Part shown: positions 26,082-35,736 of the stretch, piece after piece
Position numbering within the stretch: the first letter of the stretch is position 1
Layout of the letters: each line of letters opens with the position of its first letter
Assembly: GCA_003279845.1 (NCBI GenBank)
Contig: QCGP01000009.1
Coordinates: 1 to 48,369 of the forward strand
Length of the DNA stretch: 48,369 bases
Source of the DNA: Prochlorococcus sp. AG-388-F11
GTDB lineage: Bacteria > Cyanobacteriota > Cyanobacteriia > PCC-6307 > Cyanobiaceae
Direction of reading: 5' to 3'
Notes under the pieces: generated by a model
Told to the model about the DNA's origin: nothing
What the model saw: only the letters and a program-made list of their open reading frames with translations
The model's database searches: none
Position numbers and translations under genes: made by a program

Positions 26082-27161
26082 ATGAGTGATTTTTTATTTC
26101 CAATAATAGAAATAGTTGTAGGCATAGTTCTACTTTTTGCTGGAGGAGAGTTCTTTATTCAAGGAGCCATATTTTTATCTTTAATTTTAGGAATACCTCA
26201 AATAGTAATTGGTTTAACAGTTGTTTCTCTTGGAACAAGCTCTCCTGAGTTGTTGGTGAGTTTAAGTTCAATTTTAAAAGGCAGTGATTCGCTTGCGGCA
26301 AGCAATGTAATTGGAAGCAATATTTTTAATGTTCTCGTTGTTTTGGGTATAAGCTCATTGATAACACCTCTTAAGGTGAAAAGCAGAATAGTCAGAAGAG
26401 ATGTGCCTCTTTTAATGGCAATTTCTTGTGCAGTTTGGGCTATGTCATCAACAGGCCTATTAACATTGCAAGCTGGGATATTTCTAATATTTTGTTTAAT
26501 CTTAAATACAATATGGGAAATCAAAACTATCAATGAGAAAGGAGAGGAGACGAAAGATGCTGAACCAGAGATAGAAGAATTAAAAGATAGCTATAAGGGG
26601 AAGCTTAATATTTTACTAAAGTTAATATTGGGAATATTTCTTTTAAGCTTTGGTTCAAATATTTTAGTAAATGGTTCTCAAATGCTTGCTACTCTTTTGG
26701 GTATAAATGAAATTGTTATTGGTTTAACTATCGTCGCGACTGGGACATCTTTACCAGAATTAGTAACTTCAATAATTGCTGCATTTAAAGGCAAAACAGA
26801 TCTTGCGATTGGGAATGTAATAGGAAGCAATTTGCTCAATCAACTTCTAATCCTTGGAAGTTGCAGTATTTTTTCAGGATTTAAAGGTTTAGTAATTGAA
26901 CAAAGTCTAATAAAAGTTGACTTACCTTTTATGGTTTTAACCACATTTGCATGCTTACCAATTTTCTGGAGCAAAGGGGAAATCACCAGGATTGAAGGAT
27001 TTATTTTGCTTAATCTTTATATTTTCTACATTCTCGATAAGATACTTTTCCTGAATGAATTTAACTTCCTTTCTGAATTAAGGATAGGTTTTTTTATCTA
27101 CTTTGCGTTCCTTACATTTTTTCTGATTGTTCAAGAAAAATTTAAACTTTCTAATTCATAA
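26082..27161 (+). CDS. Ca2+:cation antiporter family (YrbG-like) protein
   Basis: A 359-residue membrane protein with the inverted-repeat layout of the CaCA superfamily: two halves of about five helices each. The alpha-repeats are visible as SLGTSSPELLVSL with NVIGSNIFNVLVVLG, and ATGTSLPELVTSI with GNVIGSNLLNQLLILG. The acidic linker (about residues 145-172, rich in Glu and Asp) separates them. It likely exchanges Na+ or H+ for Ca2+ or K+; which ion is unknown. ATG start. Convergent with gor, two bases between the stops. Confidence 0.9.
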   Translation: MSDFLFPIIEIVVGIVLLFAGGEFFIQGAIFLSLILGIPQIVIGLTVVSLGTSSPELLVSLSSILKGSDSLAASNVIGSNIFNVLVVLGISSLITPLKVKSRIVRRDVPLLMAISCAVWAMSSTGLLTLQAGIFLIFCLILNTIWEIKTINEKGEETKDAEPEIEELKDSYKGKLNILLKLILGIFLLSFGSNILVNGSQMLATLLGINEIVIGLTIVATGTSLPELVTSIIAAFKGKTDLAIGNVIGSNLLNQLLILGSCSIFSGFKGLVIEQSLIKVDLPFMVLTTFACLPIFWSKGEITRIEGFILLNLYIFYILDKILFLNEFNFLSELRIGFFIYFAFLTFFLIVQEKFKLSNS

Positions 27162-27163
27162 TT

Positions 27164-28528
27164 TTATCCATACATAGTCACAAATTCTTCTGAGATAGTT
27201 GGGTGCAAAGCCATAGTAATATCAAAGTCTTTTTTTGTTATCCCGGCATTTAATGAAATTGATACCATTTGAATAATCTCAGATGATGTTTCTCCAAACA
27301 TATGACATCCCAAGACTTTATCAGTTAGCTTATGAACTACAATCTTCAACATACATTTTGATTTATTCTTTTTAAAGGTATTAGACATAGGGGTAAATTT
27401 GCATTTGAAAATTTTTATATTTTTTTCAGAGTAAATCTTTTTAGCTCTTTTCTCACTTAAGCCAACTGTTGAAATTTCAGGAATAGTAAAAACGGCCTTA
27501 GGGATATATTCATAATTTACTTTTCTTTTTTGGTCATTAAAAAAATTATCCGAAAAAACTCTCCCTTGTTCTATTGCTACTGGAGTTAAATTTGGTTTAT
27601 TTATTATATCACCAACTGCAAAAATATTTGAGTTGCTTGTTTGATTAAGTTCATCAACATCTAAATATTGCCCATCCATCTTTAGATTTAAAAAATCTAA
27701 ATTTAAAGGCATCAGGTTTGGTTCTCTTCCTGTAGCAATAAGGATATTATTAGTTAGGAGTTTACCTCCCGAGTCTAAGGTAGATTCCAGATTTCCATTT
27801 ACTCTGTTGATAGACTTTAATTGAGTATTGGAAATTATATTGATTTCAGTAAAAGTAGGCGATTCCTCTAGGCATGAAGAAAGATCCTCATCAAAACCAT
27901 TAAGTAAATGTTTACCTCTAATTAATTGAGTTACTTCAGTACCTAAATTTCTGAAAATAGAAGCAAATTCACAAGCAATATATCCTCCCCCTACTATTAA
28001 TATTGATTTGGGAAACTTTTCTAATTCAAAAATATCATCACTAGTCCATGCCAAATCTGCCCCAGGAATATTTAATTTATTTGGTTTACCTCCAACTGAA
28101 ATAAGAATTTTTTTTGAACTTATTTTATTTTTAATTTTCTTCGTTTTTGGACAAATAACATCTAATTCATTTTGAGTCGCAAATCTTCCTAAGCCCTCAA
28201 AAACACTTACATTCAATTTTTTTAAAGAATTTCTATGTAAATTACTTAATCTAGAAACCTCCTCTCTAACATTCTTCAATAAAATATTTGATTCAAAATT
28301 AAAACCTACATTTTTCAATCCATATCCTTCAGAAGAATCCATATTTTTTTTACTTTTAGCTGCATAAACCAATAATTTCTTAGGAACACATCCCCTTATC
28401 ACACAAGTTCCTCCTATTTGATTTACTTCTATGATTGCGACCTTTGCTCCATAACTAGCCGCACGTTTAGCCGCCGCGAGTCCTCCAGATCCGGCGCCAA
28501 CAACAATTAAATCAAATTCAAATTCCAA
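27164..28528 (-). CDS. gor: glutathione reductase
   Basis: NADPH-dependent flavoprotein that regenerates reduced glutathione. At 454 residues: FAD motif VVGAGSGGLAAAKRA (about 9-23), redox-active disulphide GTCVIRGCVPKK (Cys 42 and Cys 47), NAD(P)-binding motif ILIVGGGYIACEFAS, and the dimer-interface His-Glu pair near the C-terminus (ALHPTISEEF). Start is TTG at 28528. It is divergent from a GST-like gene with a 52-bp shared upstream region, so the two thiol genes may be co-regulated. Confidence 0.93.
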   Translation of the reverse strand: MEFEFDLIVVGAGSGGLAAAKRAASYGAKVAIIEVNQIGGTCVIRGCVPKKLLVYAAKSKKNMDSSEGYGLKNVGFNFESNILLKNVREEVSRLSNLHRNSLKKLNVSVFEGLGRFATQNELDVICPKTKKIKNKISSKKILISVGGKPNKLNIPGADLAWTSDDIFELEKFPKSILIVGGGYIACEFASIFRNLGTEVTQLIRGKHLLNGFDEDLSSCLEESPTFTEINIISNTQLKSINRVNGNLESTLDSGGKLLTNNILIATGREPNLMPLNLDFLNLKMDGQYLDVDELNQTSNSNIFAVGDIINKPNLTPVAIEQGRVFSDNFFNDQKRKVNYEYIPKAVFTIPEISTVGLSEKRAKKIYSEKNIKIFKCKFTPMSNTFKKNKSKCMLKIVVHKLTDKVLGCHMFGETSSEIIQMVSISLNAGITKKDFDITMALHPTISEEFVTMYG

Positions 28529-28580
28529 GACTTTTTTAAATCATTTATTATAACGTTAGTTTATAGCTTTAATACAAATA

Positions 28581-29810
28581 ATGAATGGGATTTTGACATG
28601 GGATGATTTAAATAAATTTGAAGTTGAAGATTTTGATAGAGTCCATGGTATAAATAATTCCTACGCAAATTTAAGATTATTTGGGCATAGTGAAAATGAT
28701 GTATTAGTTACCTTCTATAGGGATAGGCATTCTTGGTGTCCTTACTGTCAGAAGATATGGTTATGGCTTGAATTTAAGAGGATTCCATACAGAGTCAAAA
28801 AAATAAATATGTTTTGCTACGGTCAAAAAGAAATTTGGTTCCTTAAAAAAGTCAGTTCGGGGAAATTACCAGCAATTGAATTTAAAGGGCAAGTTATAAC
28901 TGAAAGTGACGATATCATAGCTTTTTTAGAAAATGAATTTGGAGCACTTGGATCTTTTATAACATCTAGTCACCTTATCAAAATTCGAGAATTAGAAAGA
29001 GAAATTTTCAGATCCTGGTGTAATTGGCTCTGTCGAGAAAGCTTTAATTTGATAGATAACTCTTTTAGAAAAAAAAGATTAAAAGAATCCATTTCTAAAC
29101 TCGATGAAATCTTAAGTAGATCAAAATCAGGGTTTGTTGATCCATCAGTATCTAATACGGGTGATATAGAGCCTGGTGTGGGAGATATAATTTTTATTCC
29201 CTATATGGAGAGAATGAATGCATCATTGATTTATTATAAAGGGTTTAATTTAAGATTTAATTATAGTCATGTTGATAACTGGCTTACCCTTTTTGAGGGG
29301 ACAAGTGCTTATAGAGGCACTCAAGGAGATTTTCATACTCACTCTCATGACTTACCCCCACAAATGGGAGGATGTTATAAAGAAAGCAATGAACAACAGA
29401 TTACTTTATCTAAGCTAATAGATACTGGTGAGGGTCTAGGTAATTATGAATTAAATAAAAATTATGATTCAAAATATTTCGCAAAAATTGCTCTTAAAAG
29501 AGTAATAAAGCATAAAGACAATTTACTAAAAGTAAACCCATACAATAAAGAATCCTTTGAGGAATCATTGAGATCAGCTTTGACCCATATGATCACAGGT
29601 GAAGTATCAATGCCTAAAAAACTTTCAGGAATCTCTCTAAAATATTTAAAAAATAGAATCTCAGTTCCAAGAGATATGCCAATTATTTCAGCAAGGTTAT
29701 TAAGGCAATCATTAAATAAAATTGAAGCGCTTAGTGATATCAATGAAATAGATAAGATACCTTTCAGGCATAGATATGATCAAGATCCTAGAAATTTTAT
29801 TTCTAGTTAA
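28581..29810 (+). CDS. glutathione S-transferase-like protein
   Basis: A 409-residue protein with an N-terminal thioredoxin-like domain containing a dithiol CPYC (Cys 53 and Cys 56 in RHSWCPYCQKIWLWLEFKRI) followed by KLPAIEFKGQVITESDDII, the glutathione-binding cis-Pro and Ser/Asp region of GSTs. A helical GST C-domain follows (about 135-230), then an extra C-terminal region of about 170 residues of unknown role. The CPYC motif is glutaredoxin-like, so a thiol-disulphide oxidoreductase or dehalogenase-type activity is possible. ATG start; divergent from gor, convergent with dnaA. Confidence 0.82.
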   Translation: MNGILTWDDLNKFEVEDFDRVHGINNSYANLRLFGHSENDVLVTFYRDRHSWCPYCQKIWLWLEFKRIPYRVKKINMFCYGQKEIWFLKKVSSGKLPAIEFKGQVITESDDIIAFLENEFGALGSFITSSHLIKIRELEREIFRSWCNWLCRESFNLIDNSFRKKRLKESISKLDEILSRSKSGFVDPSVSNTGDIEPGVGDIIFIPYMERMNASLIYYKGFNLRFNYSHVDNWLTLFEGTSAYRGTQGDFHTHSHDLPPQMGGCYKESNEQQITLSKLIDTGEGLGNYELNKNYDSKYFAKIALKRVIKHKDNLLKVNPYNKESFEESLRSALTHMITGEVSMPKKLSGISLKYLKNRISVPRDMPIISARLLRQSLNKIEALSDINEIDKIPFRHRYDQDPRNFISS

Positions 29811-29818
29811 AAGAAAAA

Positions 29819-31210
29819 CTATAAATTTTTTCTTGAATCTATTTGAAGTAAATCTCTTATTTTTTGAACTTGACTTGCAATATTAGGGTCGATAGACAAT
29901 TTTTTTTCAACTTGTTCAATAGCATACATAACAGTTGTGTGATCTTTACCCCCAAATTCATCTCCAATTCTTGGCAGGCTTAAATCGGTTCCATGTCTCA
30001 TGAGATACATACCTATTTGCCTAGCTTGACTTACTGGTTTTCTTCTACTTGAACTAGTCAATTCATCAGTAGAAACTTTAAAGAAATCTGACACTTTGTT
30101 AATGACTTGTTTTGGAGTTACAACTACTCCAACACTATTTGGGTCAAGCATTGGAGCAATTGATTGGACTGTCATTGGCAAGCCAGTTATCGAAGCAAAT
30201 GCAACAGCTCTAGTAAATGCACCCTCTAATTCTCGGATATTCGAAGTGAATCTCCCTGCTATAAATTGAATTAAATCTCTTGGAAGACTCATCCTCTCTT
30301 GTTCTGCCTTTTTTTGAAGAATAGCCGTACGAGTCTCGAGGTCAGGAGGTTGAATATCTGCAGTCATACCCATTGAAAACCTAGAAATTAATCTCTCTTG
30401 AATTCCCGACAATTGATTTGGAGGTCTATCACTTGCGATAACTATTTGACTTCCTGATTCATGAAGAGCATTAAAAGTATGAAAAAATTCTTCCTGTGTA
30501 TACTCTTTACCTTCTAGGAATTGTATATCGTCTATCAAAATCAAATCTACATTTCTATACTTATCTCGAATAGCTGTCATTCCATCTCTCCTAATACCAC
30601 TAATAACATCGTTAGTAAAAGTCTCAGTAGATACATATTTAACTTTTGCTTCTGGATCTATTTCAACTCGATAATGACCTATCGCCTGCATCAAATGAGT
30701 TTTACCAAGACCTACTCCACCACAAATAAATAATGGATTAAATTCTCTCCCCGGGGATTCAGCTACTGCTAAAGCAGCGGCATGAGCCAACCTACTATTT
30801 GGACCTACAACAAATCTTTTAAAGACATAGCGTAAATTTAAACCGTTGTGATTTTTGGGTCGATTTTTTGAAGAATTATCATGGCTATTAGAAAAAGTTT
30901 TATTTTTATAATTAACGCTCTGTTCATTAAGATTCTCTTTATTTGTTAAGTCGCTGCTGATATTTGTTTCAGAGTTAAAAACGACTTTTACATCATGGCC
31001 GCAAATTTCTCTCGTAGCTTTTTCGATAGTTTCACAATAATTCTTTCTTAACCAATCACTTGAAAATGTATTTGGAGCGGTTAAAGTCAATAAGCCATTC
31101 TCAAAACAATTAAATTTAGCTGGCCTTATCCATGTCTCAAATGAAGGCTTACTTAAAGTTTTTTGGAGTGATTTTTGAACTTCCGCCCAAATAGAATTGG
31201 TTTTTTGCAA
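29819..31210 (-). CDS. dnaA: chromosomal replication initiator protein DnaA
   Basis: Initiator AAA+ protein (463 residues). Domain [29 protein letters not shown] start; an Asn/Ser-rich linker (about 85-120); domain III with Walker [12 protein letters not shown] (about residue 165), Walker [13 protein letters not shown]; domain IV with the signature [15 protein letters not shown]. The start is TTG at 31210, because an in-frame TAG lies 24 bases upstream and there is no ATG or GTG between. A perfect 17-bp palindrome lies 12 bases upstream of the start. No DnaA-box cluster was seen nearby, and dnaN is not adjacent, so this is probably not the origin. Confidence 0.96.
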   Translation of the reverse strand: MQKTNSIWAEVQKSLQKTLSKPSFETWIRPAKFNCFENGLLTLTAPNTFSSDWLRKNYCETIEKATREICGHDVKVVFNSETNISSDLTNKENLNEQSVNYKNKTFSNSHDNSSKNRPKNHNGLNLRYVFKRFVVGPNSRLAHAAALAVAESPGREFNPLFICGGVGLGKTHLMQAIGHYRVEIDPEAKVKYVSTETFTNDVISGIRRDGMTAIRDKYRNVDLILIDDIQFLEGKEYTQEEFFHTFNALHESGSQIVIASDRPPNQLSGIQERLISRFSMGMTADIQPPDLETRTAILQKKAEQERMSLPRDLIQFIAGRFTSNIRELEGAFTRAVAFASITGLPMTVQSIAPMLDPNSVGVVVTPKQVINKVSDFFKVSTDELTSSSRRKPVSQARQIGMYLMRHGTDLSLPRIGDEFGGKDHTTVMYAIEQVEKKLSIDPNIASQVQKIRDLLQIDSRKNL

Positions 31211-31221
31211 AATTTTATTCT

Positions 31222-31238
31222 CTAGATTATTAATCTAG
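31222..31238. promoter_or_regulatory. 17-bp palindrome in the dnaA leader
   Basis: CTAGATTA-T-TAATCTAG, perfect 8-base arms, starting 12 bases upstream of the dnaA TTG. It could be an operator or a small stem in the leader RNA; it is not a terminator because no T run follows. Confidence 0.45.
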
Positions 31239-31368
31239 TTGGAATTTAATAATTGGCCATTATCAAATCACAAGATCACCATAAATTTAAAATTACTTAA
31301 CAAAGCATCATCTAAATTCATAACAATAAATTTTTTATTTTTTTATGAAGATATAATTATTATTAATC

Positions 31369-31396
31369 CCGTAAAAGTATTGCCGTAAAAATATTG
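31369..31396. repeat. 14-bp tandem repeat ending at a TTG start
   Basis: CCGTAAAAGTATTG followed directly by CCGTAAAAATATTG, one mismatch. The last three bases of the second copy are the TTG start of the glycosyltransferase gene. The first copy also ends in TTG but runs into a stop two codons later. Confidence 0.85.
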
Positions 31397-32029
31397 GATA
31401 AATCATTAATTATTATCATGGCAAAATGGCATGGTTTTGGAAGATGCAAAACGAGATTAGCGAAGGACATAGGTAAAAGTAACTCTAGAAAATTACAAAA
31501 TGTTATGACCAAGCACACTATTTCAGTCGCCAAATATCTCCAAAAAATTAAACAAATTTATATTTCTATAGCAATATCTGGTTTGGGGGGGAAAAATTGT
31601 AAGAGATGGTCTAAAGAATTAGGCATTAAAAAATTTAATTTGCAGGGGAAAGGATGCTTGGGAGAAAAAATGAAAAGGCAAATAATTATCAACAAAAAAT
31701 TTTATACTCAAAATAAGATAAAAAATATTATTTTTATTGGTACTGACTTACCAGATTTATGCCATTTAGATTTATTAAATGCTATCAAGGAACTGGAACA
31801 TAATGATCTTACTCTAGGGCCATCTAATGATGGAGGTTATTGGCTTATTGGCTTATCAGCAAAAATATTATCAAAACATCTAAATTTACCTTTCATCAAC
31901 ATTAAGTGGAGCACAGAAAACGTTCTTCAAAATACAATTGAGAATTTTGCATCTACAAAATTGAAATATAAAATTTTAAGTGTAAAAACAGATATAGATA
32001 CAATAATTGATATTGAAAAAAGAAACTAA
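31394..32029 (+). CDS. TIGR04282-type glycosyltransferase (DUF2064)
   Basis: A 211-residue GT-A-fold protein. The N-terminus LIIIMAKWHGFGRCKTRLAKDIG matches the nucleotide-binding start of the TIGR04282 family (often annotated arsenosugar biosynthesis glycosyltransferase); FIGTDLPDLCHLDLLNA carries the metal-binding Asp region and LGPSNDGGYWLIGL the conserved glycine motif. The TTG at 31394 is preferred over the ATG at 31418 because the latter would remove the first beta-strand. It overlaps a tandem repeat. It is followed after 5 bp by a TIGR04283-type partner, the usual pairing. Confidence 0.82.
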   Translation: MDKSLIIIMAKWHGFGRCKTRLAKDIGKSNSRKLQNVMTKHTISVAKYLQKIKQIYISIAISGLGGKNCKRWSKELGIKKFNLQGKGCLGEKMKRQIIINKKFYTQNKIKNIIFIGTDLPDLCHLDLLNAIKELEHNDLTLGPSNDGGYWLIGLSAKILSKHLNLPFINIKWSTENVLQNTIENFASTKLKYKILSVKTDIDTIIDIEKRN

Positions 32030-32034
32030 TCAAA

Positions 32035-32718
32035 TTGTCTAAAATCTCGGTTATCATCCCAACTATAAATGAAGCCAATAATTTGCCATTATTGCTTTCA
32101 GACTTGTCAATTATTCAGAAAGAGGGAGAAATTATTATTGTTGACTCTGGTAGTGAAGATAAAACAATTGATGTAGCAAATGTTTATGGAGCGAAAGTAT
32201 ATAAATCAAAAGAAAGGAATCGAGGTTTACAATTAAATTTAGGTGCTATGAATTCAAAAGGTGAATGGCTTATATTTTTGCATGCAGACACAAGATTATC
32301 TCATGATTGGTTTAGAAAAGTAAATTCAGTTTTTAAGGAAGACAAGAATTATATTTACTATTTTAAATTTAAAATTAATCACAAAAAGATAATTTATAGA
32401 GTCCTAGAGATTCTTGTAAACTTTAGAAGTCAATATTTTAAACAACCCTATGGTGATCAGGGTTTAATAATTAATAGAACTACTTATTTTGAGAACAATG
32501 GATTTAAAAATATACCTTTAATGGAAGACGTAGATTTTTTAAGGAGATTAAACAAAAAAGAACATTTAATACAATTAAATTTACCTATATTTATAAGTTC
32601 TAGGAAATGGGAAAAAACTAATATTGTTCTTCAAGCACTTAAAAACTGGAACTTTAGAAGAAGATGGTTAAAAGGTGAATCGACAAAATCTATATATTCT
32701 GACTACTACAAAAAATGA
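32035..32718 (+). CDS. TIGR04283-type family 2 glycosyltransferase
   Basis: A 227-residue GT2 enzyme: SVIIPTINEANNLPLLLSDL at residues 5-24, IIIVDSGSEDKTIDVA with the donor-binding Asp, and WLIFLHADTRLSHDWF with the metal-binding DxD-like HADTR. The pair with the upstream TIGR04282 gene is widespread and named for arsenosugar synthesis, although direct biochemical proof is limited and simple lipid or sugar glycosylation is possible. Start is TTG at 32035, 5 bp after its partner. Its stop abuts the end of the convergent acetyltransferase gene. Confidence 0.85.
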   Translation: MSKISVIIPTINEANNLPLLLSDLSIIQKEGEIIIVDSGSEDKTIDVANVYGAKVYKSKERNRGLQLNLGAMNSKGEWLIFLHADTRLSHDWFRKVNSVFKEDKNYIYYFKFKINHKKIIYRVLEILVNFRSQYFKQPYGDQGLIINRTTYFENNGFKNIPLMEDVDFLRRLNKKEHLIQLNLPIFISSRKWEKTNIVLQALKNWNFRRRWLKGESTKSIYSDYYKK

Positions 32719-33249
32719 TTAATTTGCATACCAAAAGGCACATTTAGAACCTCTTGGTTCTAATATCCAACCCTGTCTTTTGTAAAATGAAACTACTTCC
32801 GCATCAGCAAATAAGGTAACTTTAGAAATTCCTATATTTTTTAATTCTTTGAGTATATATTGCATTAACTCTTTTCCCAATCCTAAACCTTGGTAGACAG
32901 GATTTACAGCCACATCCCAAACTGTTGCTTCTAGAATTCCATCGCCAGTACATCTTGCAAATCCTACTAGCCTAGGAAATTTATCATCATGACGCCATAA
33001 CCCAACTACCAAAATACTAAAATCCAAAGCTCTTTTAACTCTCCTTATAGGTCTTCTGCTCCAACCAACAGTTTGTAAAAGTTGATCTAGTTCTATTAGA
33101 TCTAACTCTTTATTTTTACTACATACGAATATTTCTTCTTTATTTTTTTGAGTGAATTCATAAGAATTTGGACCATAGATATCTATCAGCTCATCTCTTG
33201 AAATACTGTTCGTCTTTTTTATTAACGACCGATGGTTTCTAAAAATCAT
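32719..33249 (-). CDS. GNAT family N-acetyltransferase
   Basis: A 176-residue GCN5-related acetyltransferase. The acetyl-CoA-binding motif A is seen as DVAVNPVYQGLGLGKELMQYIL (V-N-P-x-Y-Q-G-L-G-L-G-K), followed by ISKVTLFADAEVVSFYKRQGW, a motif B typical of the family. The substrate (amine, peptide or aminoglycoside) is not evident. Its ATG shares one base with the stop of the ABC transporter (TAATG on the minus strand), so translation is likely coupled. Confidence 0.9.
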   Translation of the reverse strand: MIFRNHRSLIKKTNSISRDELIDIYGPNSYEFTQKNKEEIFVCSKNKELDLIELDQLLQTVGWSRRPIRRVKRALDFSILVVGLWRHDDKFPRLVGFARCTGDGILEATVWDVAVNPVYQGLGLGKELMQYILKELKNIGISKVTLFADAEVVSFYKRQGWILEPRGSKCAFWYAN

Positions 33250-35045
33250 TAAAAATTAGCAAATCCTTTTTGTTGAAGCTCAGAGAGCTGAAAATATAAA
33301 CCCTTTTTCATTCTTAATTCGCTATGTGTTCCTTCTTCAACCAATGATCCCCCCTTTAAGACTAAAATCTTATCAGAACTTTCAATTGTTGCTAGTCTGT
33401 GAGCTATTACTAAAGCTGTTCTTTTTGAAAGAATTCTCTCAAGATCTCTCTGCAAGGTAGCCTCAGTTGAAGGATCCATAAAGGCTGTAGCTTCATCCAT
33501 AACTAAAACAACAGGATTTCTAATTGCTACTCGAGCTACTGAAAGAAGCTGTCTTTCTCCAGACGAGAGATTACCCCCTCTTTCTCTTAGTAAGGTGTTC
33601 AAGCCTTCTGGTAATTTTTTGATCAAATTATCTAACCCTAATTCTTTACAAAGATTTTCTAATTCAAGATTATCTATATTTGAATTTAGTTTCAAATTAT
33701 CTGCAACATTTCCACTAAAGATAAAGGTATCCTGCAAAACTACTCCCAACATATTTCTAAGATTTGCGATGGGAATTTCTTTTATATCAATATCATCGAT
33801 TAGAATTTGGCCAGATTGAGGTTCATACAATCTACACAATAGTCTAATTATAGTTGATTTACCTGAACCAGTTGGTCCTACGAAAGCTACATGTTCTCCT
33901 GGATTGATAATGAAAGATAAATTTTTTATGATATGTTCTCCTTTTTTATAAAAGAAGTTAACATTCTTGAACTCAATTTTGCCCTTAAATTGATTATTTA
34001 CGGTTTTAGCATTTTCTGAAAAATGTTTTGTAGAAATAGAGTCCTTAATCTGTATTTCTTCATCCAATAATTCATTTATTCTCTCAACAGCTGTAAGTCC
34101 GCCTTGTATCTGAGTGAATCTTTCTGCGAGCTGCCTTAAAGGTTCAAAAAGTCTTTGGGAATATAAAATAAAAGTTGTTAATGTTCCTAATCCTATATTT
34201 CCAGAAGTAACAAGATATCCTCCAACAGCTAAAACTAAGGAAACAGCGGCAAGAGAGATCCACTCTATAAATGCCGAAATGCTGCTGTCATAAAATATTG
34301 TTCCATTTACTGCTTTCTTGTAAGCATCGCCTGTATTAGAAAATTTCTTGCTATTAAAAGCCTCTCTTCTGAACATCTGAACGACTTCTAAACCTTGAAG
34401 ATTCTCTTGAAAATCAGAGTTTAGTTGAGATAATTCTTCCCTTACTTGATAATTAGCTTTTCTATAACGTTTTTGAAGCCAAATAATGAAATATGAAACT
34501 GGAATCTGCGTTAGTAACAATAAAATAGCAAGTCCTCGATCAATTGAAAGCATTGTCAAAGAGATTACTATCAAGCTAACAAAGTCAGCTATCACTCCAA
34601 CAGCACCACTACCAAAAACCTCAGCTAAAGCATCAACATCATTAGTTAACCTCGTTAATAATTTACCAACAGGCATTTTGTCATGATACTTGAGAGATAA
34701 AGATATTGAATGATCAAAAAGTTCTCTCCTTATTCTTGCAGTCAATCTCTGACCGACAGCTTGGATATTGTAGGTTTGGTATCCTTGCAAAACCAACCTA
34801 AAAATAACTGTTACAAATAAAGTTAATATAATGGCGTTTATAGATTGCCCAAAAAAAGTTTTACTCAGCCAAACATCCGTACTTTCATTTTTAAGAATAG
34901 TAATTGCTTGACCGACTAATAGTGGTTGAATTGCTCCAGAGAAAGATACAGGTAATAAAACTATTAATATCAAATAGATTGTTTTTTTGTCTTTAGTTAA
35001 ATATTTACCTAACTTTTTAATCCTTCTAAAATCATTAAAAAACAT
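33249..35045 (-). CDS. ABC exporter, fused membrane and ATPase domains
   Basis: A 598-residue half-transporter of the MsbA/multidrug type. Six transmembrane helices occupy about residues 20-325; the nucleotide-binding domain has Walker A GPTGSGKSTI, signature LSSGERQLLS, Walker B VVLVMDEATAF and the switch His in VIAHRLATI. It would act as a homodimer or heterodimer to export a lipid, drug or peptide; the substrate is unknown. ATG start, 12 bp after hisG on the same strand, and overlapping the acetyltransferase, forming a three-gene minus-strand operon. Confidence 0.93.
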   Translation of the reverse strand: MFFNDFRRIKKLGKYLTKDKKTIYLILIVLLPVSFSGAIQPLLVGQAITILKNESTDVWLSKTFFGQSINAIILTLFVTVIFRLVLQGYQTYNIQAVGQRLTARIRRELFDHSISLSLKYHDKMPVGKLLTRLTNDVDALAEVFGSGAVGVIADFVSLIVISLTMLSIDRGLAILLLLTQIPVSYFIIWLQKRYRKANYQVREELSQLNSDFQENLQGLEVVQMFRREAFNSKKFSNTGDAYKKAVNGTIFYDSSISAFIEWISLAAVSLVLAVGGYLVTSGNIGLGTLTTFILYSQRLFEPLRQLAERFTQIQGGLTAVERINELLDEEIQIKDSISTKHFSENAKTVNNQFKGKIEFKNVNFFYKKGEHIIKNLSFIINPGEHVAFVGPTGSGKSTIIRLLCRLYEPQSGQILIDDIDIKEIPIANLRNMLGVVLQDTFIFSGNVADNLKLNSNIDNLELENLCKELGLDNLIKKLPEGLNTLLRERGGNLSSGERQLLSVARVAIRNPVVLVMDEATAFMDPSTEATLQRDLERILSKRTALVIAHRLATIESSDKILVLKGGSLVEEGTHSELRMKKGLYFQLSELQQKGFANF

Positions 35046-35057
35046 TTAGCTAATCAT

Positions 35058-35696
35058 CTATAAAGCATTAGTTGATTCTATTGATAAAATTGTATCTCTG
35101 AGATGACTATCATCTAACCTCATTGATAAAGGATTCCCAATAAGTCTTGCAGTTGAGTAAAAAAGGTCATCTATTTTAATTAAACCATTTTCTTCAAGAG
35201 TCTTTCCGGTTGCCACCAAATCAACTATTGCCTCTGCCATACCTGTAATAGGACCAAGCTCGACAGATCCTGTCAAATGAACTATTTCTACAGGTATATT
35301 TAGTTCATCGAAATAAGATCTTGCTGTTTTTGTGAATTTACTTGCTACTTTACAATTCGCGGGAAGATCAGTTGGCTTGGAGTAGTTGCTATTTTTCTTA
35401 ACGGCCAATGACATGTGGCAGCCCCCGAATCTTAAATCAAGTAACCTTGCTACTTTCAATTCAGATTCTCGTAAAACGTCATATCCAACAATACCCAAAT
35501 CAGCCTGACCATAACTTACATAAACAGGTACATCTCCATTTCTCACTAATAAAACTTTAGCCCGTTTGCAATTTGATTCAAAAGTTAATGATCTATTATT
35601 TTCCTCCAAAGCATCAGAGAAATCAAAACCAGCTCTTTTAAAAGTTGAAATTGAATCTTCTAACAGAGCTCCTTTCGGTAAAGCTATAGTAAACAT
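35058..35696 (-). CDS. hisG: ATP phosphoribosyltransferase, short form
   Basis: First committed step of histidine synthesis: ATP plus PRPP to phosphoribosyl-ATP. At 212 residues this is the HisG-S form, which lacks the C-terminal regulatory domain and needs the HisZ partner for activity. Features are [20 protein letters not shown] at the N-terminus, [16 protein letters not shown] and [26 protein letters not shown]. No hisZ is in the window. ATG start; divergent from the glyoxalase gene with a 40-bp gap between starts. Confidence 0.95.
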   Translation of the reverse strand: MFTIALPKGALLEDSISTFKRAGFDFSDALEENNRSLTFESNCKRAKVLLVRNGDVPVYVSYGQADLGIVGYDVLRESELKVARLLDLRFGGCHMSLAVKKNSNYSKPTDLPANCKVASKFTKTARSYFDELNIPVEIVHLTGSVELGPITGMAEAIVDLVATGKTLEENGLIKIDDLFYSTARLIGNPLSMRLDDSHLRDTILSIESTNAL

Positions 35697-35736
35697 AGAT
35701 CAATTTCTTCCAAGGATTATTCATTCTAAGTTAACA

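Noticed and set aside
31239..31393. Replication origin next to dnaA
   Set aside because: No cluster of DnaA-box-like sequences, and dnaN is not adjacent as it would be at a typical origin.
35566..35736. Longer N-terminus for the glyoxalase II gene
   Set aside because: The extra 57 codons are antisense to the start of hisG and carry no family sequence; the ATG at 35737 gives a normal-length protein.
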